The notes beneath the pieces were generated by a model. That model worked only from the letters and a program-made list of their open reading frames with translations, had not been told where the DNA came from and did no database searches. The position numbers and the translations under genes are program-made. Source: an uncultured Apibacter sp. (GTDB taxonomy: Bacteria; Bacteroidota; Bacteroidia; Flavobacteriales; Weeksellaceae). Taken from it: DNA of 64,000 nt. Positions 58,439 through 64,000 of this stretch are shown here, in pieces (positions within the stretch are counted from its first letter, which is position 1; every line of letters starts with the position of its first letter). Location of the stretch: contig CALYQD010000012.1 of NCBI GenBank assembly GCA_945280365.1, positions 16,812 to 80,811 of the forward strand, given 5' to 3'.

Positions 58439-58498
58439 AATCATGTATTTTTTTTCAAGATAGATAGAGCTATTTCAACAAGAAAAAAATACATGATT
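58439..58498. repeat. 16-base perfect inverted repeat
   Basis: AATCATGTATTTTTTT and AAAAAAATACATGATT enclose a 28-base loop, about 200 bases upstream of LRR gene 3. The long loop and lack of a T run make a terminator unlikely. It may be a regulatory hairpin or trace of a small mobile element. Confidence 0.6.
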
Positions 58499-58742
58499 CT
58501 GCCATTCTTATTTTTTATTACTAAAAGATAACATTTATTTAAATTTATTTTAAAATATTATAAAAATAAAAGTTAGGATATGTTGTTAAAAATTATATAA
58601 TTATCTAATTTAAATGTTACTAAAATTATAATCTATCATTTCATTAATAAAAAATTCTACCAATAAAATATTTTCTTTCTGAGCAATTATAAATACACCA
58701 TTTATTTATTTTTTGCTAAAATGTATAAAGTCTATAACATAT

Positions 58743-60299
58743 TTAGATTTCCTTCTTGCCTACCCGTTGAAAACCTTCAGGTATAGTTTCCTCTACATTT
58801 TTATCTGACAAAGTCTTAGTATTTGCAATGGTTACCTCATATAGTAAGATAAAGTTAGGGAATAATTCATTTTTCATTTGGCAGATTAACGTTTTTCCTG
58901 CATTTTCTGTACTAGCATAAAATTTCCCTTTTGATGCATACATATATACTTCTTTTTTGGTTGCCTTATCTAACCATGTATAAGTAGTAATTTTTCCATT
59001 AATGAGATATTCTGAAGACAGATCTAACAATTCGAAATAGCCTTTAGAGCCTCCTTGTAAAGTTGCTTGTGGGACTAAATCAAGAGTTTCAATAATACGG
59101 AAATCCCCTTGTAAGGTCGAAAATTTTAATTGATTTTCATATGCATATACATGATATAATTTATGAATCTTTGAAACAGTTAAAGAAGAAAGTTGGTTTG
59201 AATAACAAGATAAATTAGTTAAGTTAGCATTTTTAGATACATCCAATCCATTAATTTGATTATAGGAACAATTTAATTCTAATAAATTTATATTATTTGA
59301 TAGATCCAATGCTGACAGTTCATTATAATAGCAATATAAAGATTTCAAATTTGCATTTTTAGACACATTTAATTGAGTCAATTTATTATAGGAGCAATTT
59401 AAAGCATTTAAATTAGTTCCTTCAGAAATTTCTAATTGAACCAGTTTATTATAGGAACAATTTAATGTTACTAATTTAGTATTTTGAAAAATGTCCAACG
59501 CTGTTAAATTATTGTTACTACAATCTAAACTAATTAAATTATTTAAAGCTGATAATTGTAATTTAACAATCTTATTGTTATTACAATACAACTTTTTTAA
59601 TTTTAAATTATTTTTTAAGTTTAATTCTGTAAGTTGATTGTTAGCTCCATTTAAATATTCTAGATTTCCATTTTCGGGTAGCTCTATGGAAGTTAATTGA
59701 TTGTCTCCAAAATATAGTATTTTTAAATCTAAATTTTTGGATACATCTAAATGAGATAATTTATTTTCATCACAATATAGGTGATCCAATTTTACATTCT
59801 TTGACACATCTAAATTGGTAAGTTGATTGGAATAACAGTCAAAATATTTTAGATTATAATTTTCTGAAACATCTATTGAAGTTAGGTTATTTGCATAACA
59901 ATCTAACTCTTCCATATTTTTAAAATATTTACCTTCAAATATTCCAAAATATCCTTTTCTAATTAATATTAATTTTACCAAAACTCTAGTATTATCAATT
60001 TCTTTCCAAATTAATTGATCAGATAGCTTGGTAAAAATTATTTCAGGATTTCCCTTTATAGCTTTTGACATTTCTTCCCAAGTAAGCCCGGCCAGTTCAT
60101 AATTCCACTTTTGATCTTCCTCAGAATATTGCATTAAAAAACTCAAGATTCCATAGACATCCATGGCATCATAATTAGAGGTTACAGAAACATGATAACT
60201 CTCTTTCAGATAATTTTGTTTATTAAAAACGTTACTTGAAGCTAAAGCTAAAGTATTAAGCATACAATATGCTATAATAAAAAATATAATTTTTTTCAT
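58743..60299 (-). CDS. Secreted LRR protein lacking sorting domain, LRR 2
   Basis: A 518-residue paralogue of LRR 1 and LRR 3 with signal peptide, family-specific domain (NYDAMDVYGILSFLMQYSEE), about 13 21-residue repeats of pattern LDHLYCDENKLSHLDVSKNL, and the following beta domain. It ends EETIPEGFQRVGKKEI, exactly where LRR 1 goes on to its sorting domain (ESIPEGFKLVGPHANLSE). No remnant of a sorting domain or terminator hairpin is seen downstream. It should reach the periplasm but not be exported by T9SS. Confidence 0.87.
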   Translation of the reverse strand: MKKIIFFIIAYCMLNTLALASSNVFNKQNYLKESYHVSVTSNYDAMDVYGILSFLMQYSEEDQKWNYELAGLTWEEMSKAIKGNPEIIFTKLSDQLIWKEIDNTRVLVKLILIRKGYFGIFEGKYFKNMEELDCYANNLTSIDVSENYNLKYFDCYSNQLTNLDVSKNVKLDHLYCDENKLSHLDVSKNLDLKILYFGDNQLTSIELPENGNLEYLNGANNQLTELNLKNNLKLKKLYCNNNKIVKLQLSALNNLISLDCSNNNLTALDIFQNTKLVTLNCSYNKLVQLEISEGTNLNALNCSYNKLTQLNVSKNANLKSLYCYYNELSALDLSNNINLLELNCSYNQINGLDVSKNANLTNLSCYSNQLSSLTVSKIHKLYHVYAYENQLKFSTLQGDFRIIETLDLVPQATLQGGSKGYFELLDLSSEYLINGKITTYTWLDKATKKEVYMYASKGKFYASTENAGKTLICQMKNELFPNFILLYEVTIANTKTLSDKNVEETIPEGFQRVGKKEI

Positions 60300-60561
60300 A
60301 ATTAGATATATTTAAAATTTATGATACTAATATAGTATATTTTTGCATATTATATATATAATTTAAGAATAAAATAACTAATTATAAATATATAAAACCA
60401 TAATAATTTTTTATCTACTGCTTATTTTACAAATTCATAAATAAAAAATTACTTATAAATTTCTAGGAACTTATTTCATTACAAAAGTTAGCTAGACATT
60501 TTTTCAAATTGATATATTTTTAAAAAATACTTATTTATTTCTTAAAGTTTTATATTTCGAC

Positions 60562-60593
60562 AAAAAAACCTGCACTTTGTGCAGGTTTTTTTG
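60562..60593 (-). terminator. Terminator after LRR gene 1
   Basis: The stem AACCTGCAC / GTGCAGGTT is extended by A and T runs and has a three-base loop. It is closely similar to the terminators after LRR 3 and the partial gene at the window end. The 300-base gap around it holds no gene. Confidence 0.85.
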
Positions 60594-60613
60594 GATATTT
60601 AATTTCTTTATTT

Positions 60614-62458
60614 TTATCTTTTTATTATTTTTTTATTTATTATCCCTTGTTCAGTTTTTATTGTTATCATATAAATTCCTGAGGGTAAGTCTTGTAAATT
60701 TAATTCATTATTTTTAACCTTAGGGATTCTTTTTACTTCTCTTCCTGAATAGCTGTAAACATTTACTGATTCAACTCTTGCTGAAGAATTTATTTTCACA
60801 TTATCTACTACTGGATTAGGCGTTAATTGTACAGATTCTGATAAATTTGCATGGGGACCTACCAACTTAAAGCCTTCCGGTATGCTTTCGTTTATATTTC
60901 TTGTTGTAACCATTTCATCTTTTATCGCTACTTCATATTCCAATATAAAGCCTGGAAATAATTCATTTTTCATTTGACAGATTAATGTTTTTCCTGCATT
61001 TTCTGTATTGGCTATGAATTTACCTTTTAATGCAAACATATTAACTTCCTGTTTAGTTGATTTATCTATCCAAGTATAAGAGGTCAGTTTTCCGTCAATG
61101 ATGTATTCGGAAGAAAGATCCAATATATCAAAATATCCTTTAGTACCTCCATTCAAGGTATTTTGAGGATTTAATATTAGAGACTTTATTGTAAGAAAAT
61201 CTCCTTGTAAAGTAGACAACTTCAATTGATTTGTATGTCCAACTAATTTAGATAAGTTATTTACTTTTGGTACAATCAATGAAGTAAGTTGATTGTATTC
61301 GCAATTCAAGGTAGCTAAGCTAACATTATTTGAAACATCTAACGTAGTTAACTTATTTGAATTACAAGATAAATTAATTAAATTAACGTTTTTTGAAACA
61401 TCTAACGTAATTAACGCATTTGAATCACAAGATAAATTAATTAAATTAACGTTTTTTGAAACATCCAATGCTGTTAAACTGTTGGAATAACAAAACAAAT
61501 TAATTAAATTAATGTTTTTTGAAACATCCAATTCTTTAAGTTTATTTAAATAACAATATAATTCTACCAAATTAACATTTTTAGATATATTCAATGAGTT
61601 AAGTTCATTACCATTGATTAATAATGTATTTAGATTTATATTATTGGAAAAATCCAATTGGGTCAATGCATTATTACAACAATCTACTTTATTTAACTTA
61701 ACATTTTTTGATACATCTAATGTTTTTAATTTATTTTTATCACAATCTAAAGTTACAAGTTCAGAATTATTTAATAAATCTAATGAGTAAATATTATTGG
61801 CATAAATAATTAAGTTAGTTAGTTTTAAATTTTGAGTTACATTTAGTTCGGTAAGTTTATTATAAAAACCACTTAAAGATGTTAAATTTACATTTTTAGT
61901 TATATCTAATTCCTCCAACTCATTGAATGAAAAATTTAAGTATGTTAAACCTAAGTTTCTAGATACATCTAATTTTTTAAGTATATTATAACTACAATTC
62001 AACTTCTTTAGATTTATATTTTTAGAAACATTAATTTCAGAAATTTGGTTTTCTTGACAATATAGCTCTTCCAGGTTTTTGAAGTATTTACCATCAAAAA
62101 TTCCAAAAAAATTATTATTGTTTATAAATAATTTTACTAATACTTTAAAACCATTGGCTTCTTTCCAAACAAATCTACCAGATAATTTATTAAAAATTAC
62201 ATCAGGATTACCATCTATGGCTTTTGATACCTCATCCCAAGTAAGCCCTGCTTGTTCATAATTCCACTTCCCTAATGATTCGGAATATTGCATGAAGAAA
62301 TTTAAGACACCATAAACATCCAACTTATCATAATTACCTGTTCCGTTTGCAACATAATTTCTTTTCAGGTACTCCTGTTTCTCGGAAACATTACCTGAAG
62401 CTAAAGCAATTGTATTGATAAAACACAATACTAAAATAAAAAATAAAGATTTTTTCAT
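60614..62458 (-). CDS. Secreted LRR protein with T9SS sorting domain, LRR 1
   Basis: A 614-residue paralogue with signal peptide, family-specific domain (NYDKLDVYGVLNFFMQYSES), about 13 LRR units of 21 residues (pattern LINLSCNSNKLTTLDVSNNV), the beta domain, and a T9SS sorting domain from about residue 545 (TPNPVVDNVKINSS, ending NKKIIKR). Three successive LRR units around residues 320-380 are nearly identical at DNA level, showing recent internal repeat duplication. Function as for LRR 3. Confidence 0.9.
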   Translation of the reverse strand: MKKSLFFILVLCFINTIALASGNVSEKQEYLKRNYVANGTGNYDKLDVYGVLNFFMQYSESLGKWNYEQAGLTWDEVSKAIDGNPDVIFNKLSGRFVWKEANGFKVLVKLFINNNNFFGIFDGKYFKNLEELYCQENQISEINVSKNINLKKLNCSYNILKKLDVSRNLGLTYLNFSFNELEELDITKNVNLTSLSGFYNKLTELNVTQNLKLTNLIIYANNIYSLDLLNNSELVTLDCDKNKLKTLDVSKNVKLNKVDCCNNALTQLDFSNNINLNTLLINGNELNSLNISKNVNLVELYCYLNKLKELDVSKNINLINLFCYSNSLTALDVSKNVNLINLSCDSNALITLDVSKNVNLINLSCNSNKLTTLDVSNNVSLATLNCEYNQLTSLIVPKVNNLSKLVGHTNQLKLSTLQGDFLTIKSLILNPQNTLNGGTKGYFDILDLSSEYIIDGKLTSYTWIDKSTKQEVNMFALKGKFIANTENAGKTLICQMKNELFPGFILEYEVAIKDEMVTTRNINESIPEGFKLVGPHANLSESVQLTPNPVVDNVKINSSARVESVNVYSYSGREVKRIPKVKNNELNLQDLPSGIYMITIKTEQGIINKKIIKR

Positions 62459-63858
62459 GTTTTTATATATTTATTAAAATTATTAATGCTAATTTAGAAT
62501 AATTTTTTTTAATATAAAAACATTATTAATATAACGAAAAACATTTATTATACTTTTTATGCAAACAAAATAATATAATTTGTTACCTATAAGCTTTCTA
62601 AAAAATTAAAGGATTTTTCCTGTTTTATCTATAAACTATATATATTATATTGAATTAATAAAACAAGGAAAATATATTCCCGAAGATAAAAAGCTGAAGA
62701 CAGCTATTATTTATAGTTTAGGAATCAGTAATTTTAAGAATAGCACTCTTTAATGAGATAATAGGGAAAAAATACTAAAAACTTAAATCAAAGTATAAGA
62801 TATTTTTATACACTCCCACAAAAAGCTTAATTGAGTTTTAATATTAAATTGCTTCCTTTTAGACGAAAAGTTTCAAAATTATTATGAATATGTTATCTCA
62901 ACGGATAAAAAAATCGTGAAATTGACATACTTATTGTTGTAAGTATGCTTTTAAAAAATTTTGACGCTACTAACTTAAGTACTATTTAGATGGATAAAAT
63001 ATGCTTATACATAAACTAATGCAGATACTCTTTCGATCCAATTGCACTTTCAATCCTGTAAAACCTTCGGAAATACAGCTTGTTTTAGAAATCTGAAAAA
63101 AACATCAGTGAAATCATTGCTATATTCAGCAATTAAAAGAGGCTAAAAATATTATTCTTCTAAAAAATTATTAAAATAATCCCAATTGCATGATTAAATT
63201 GCTGAAAAAGCCTCTTATAAAAAAAATATAACAGATGAATAAGCTAATATAATCTTTATAAAATTATTTGGAGCATTTTTATTAATAAGAAATATCTTGA
63301 CAATTTTTGATCAATTTAAAGGTAATGAAAAACTAAAAGAACGAAATTTAAAAAATTATTAAAAGAAATATTTTTTTATCATGAGTTGAGAGATATAAAG
63401 AAAGAAAATGATAAAAATGTAAATGAAGATACCGTCTTTGAAGTGAAGTTTATCAAACAAGTGGATATTACGATTATACCTACACACAAGTAAAATTATA
63501 AAGGTGAACCATCTAAAATTATCAATTATATAAATCTATTGATTCAAGCTTAGAGCATCAAAATAAAAAAGACGTTATTGAACAATTGATTTAATCGATA
63601 ATTTATTTATTCAACATTAACAATATTTGGTGAATTTTTGTTAAAAAAATTACACTTTATTAACTCCCTTTGTCACATTTTCTTTCACAATAAAATGGAT
63701 AAAAAAAACATAAATCTATAATCAATAAACTTCTTACTTATTTAATAATTTTTATCTATTTCCTATGAACATTTTCATCGGAAAATATTAAGTCCAAAAA
63801 AGTTCTATAGAATCATATACTTTATTCATTGAAATATGTTTAAAGAATTTTTTTATAC
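62459..63858. other. Long non-coding region with probable decayed genes
   Basis: A 1.4 kb stretch without intact ORF. On the plus strand a decayed frame can be read around 63390-63560 (KENDKNVNEDTVFEVKFIK, VDITIIPTHK, stop, NYKGEPSKIINYINLLIQA, stop). Other short pieces look coding but cannot be assigned. No family was recognised. Confidence 0.45.
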
Positions 63859-63860
63859 AA

Positions 63861-63889
63861 AAAACCTGCATTAATAATATGCAGGTTTT
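63861..63889 (-). terminator. Terminator after the partial gene at the window end
   Basis: The stem ACCTGCAT / ATGCAGGT with a seven-base loop is flanked by A and T runs. It is the same family of terminator as after LRR 1 and LRR 3. Confidence 0.82.
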
Positions 63890-63908
63890 TTATGATTTTT
63901 TTAACTTT

Positions 63909-64000
63909 TTATTTTTTTATAACCTTTTGGGTTACCATTCCTTGCTCAGTTTTTATACTTATCATATAAATTCCTGAGGGTAAGTCTTGTAAATTTATTT
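63909..64000 (-). CDS. C-terminal end of a fourth T9SS-exported protein (partial)
   Basis: Only the last 30 codons are inside the window. They read INLQDLPSGIYMISIKTEQG and end VTQKVIKK, which is the end of a T9SS type A sorting domain nearly identical to that of LRR 1. The gene continues beyond the right edge, is on the same strand, and carries the same terminator. It is likely a fourth member of the LRR array, but the repeats are not visible here. Confidence 0.85.
   Translation of the reverse strand, partial: INLQDLPSGIYMISIKTEQGMVTQKVIKK

Noticed and set aside
56400..62400. Regular 60-66 base periodicity suggesting a CRISPR-like or satellite repeat
   Set aside because: The period is the 63-base codon length of one 21-residue LRR unit, and frames are fully open.
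63130..63230. Possible long hairpin with AAGAGGC/GCCTCTT and TTCAGCAATT/AATTGCTGAA
   Set aside because: The arms are not nested in hairpin order, so only one pair could form at a time, with a large loop.

Overview
The window is AT-rich bacterial chromosome from a member of the Bacteroidota, class Flavobacteriia. The evidence is a type IX secretion (T9SS) C-terminal sorting domain, fused E1 alpha/beta 2-oxoacid dehydrogenase, TAnnTTTG-type -7 promoter boxes, few Shine-Dalgarno sites, and secreted proteins of a type common in Weeksellaceae. A host-associated Weeksellaceae such as Apibacter is a guess from gene content and AT-richness, not a demonstrated assignment. No rRNA, insertion sequence, prophage or CRISPR array was seen. 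There is one tRNA, Leu(GAG).

Layout. 1-3.6 kb: housekeeping genes accA, an HD hydrolase and purB. 3.8-11.4 kb: a minus-strand operon for a CzcA-type heavy-metal RND efflux pump (TolC, adaptor, RND) followed by its response regulator and histidine kinase. 12-18.8 kb: three tandem paralogues of a secreted protein, next to an ecotin protease inhibitor. The gaps between the paralogues hold decayed pieces of the flanking tolC and ecotin genes, so the cluster arose by tandem duplication of a segment that reached into both neighbours. 19-31.5 kb: mostly core metabolism and replication genes (E1 dehydrogenase, recF, DciA-like, M1 aminopeptidase, folA, Gfo/Idh/MocA oxidoreductase, S51-like peptidase), with a dispanin-like membrane protein. 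29.9-35 kb: an accessory redox group (carboxymuconolactone decarboxylase-like, aldo/keto reductase, cupin, SDR, AraC regulator). 35-39.7 kb: pdxS/pdxT, a LOG-family protein, and small envelope proteins including an OmpA-like lipoprotein. 39.9-40.7 kb: a broken AbiH-like phage-defence gene.

40.8-51.3 kb is the most unusual part. Two modules lie in tandem, each reading LysM protein, then several small membrane proteins, then a large PAAR-like (DUF4280-type) protein. I infer type VI-type effector delivery with membrane immunity proteins. Between successive small membrane genes sit 5' stubs of the PAAR-like gene, each keeping the ATG and the first 25-50 codons. This looks like a fossil record of an immunity array growing by recombination. 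The two LysM genes share an almost identical start and an approximately 500 bp upstream region but have different remainders.

51.8-56 kb: tRNA-Leu, a decayed AraC gene, an acyltransferase-3 membrane protein, an intact AraC regulator and a lipoprotein with two SnoaL-like domains. 56.4-64 kb: an array of secreted leucine-rich-repeat proteins (three complete genes and the end of a fourth). At least three carry T9SS sorting domains; the middle one has lost its domain.

A common theme runs through the accessory regions. Surface or antagonism genes multiply in tandem, keep near-identical 5' ends, diverge downstream, and leave truncated neighbour fragments behind.
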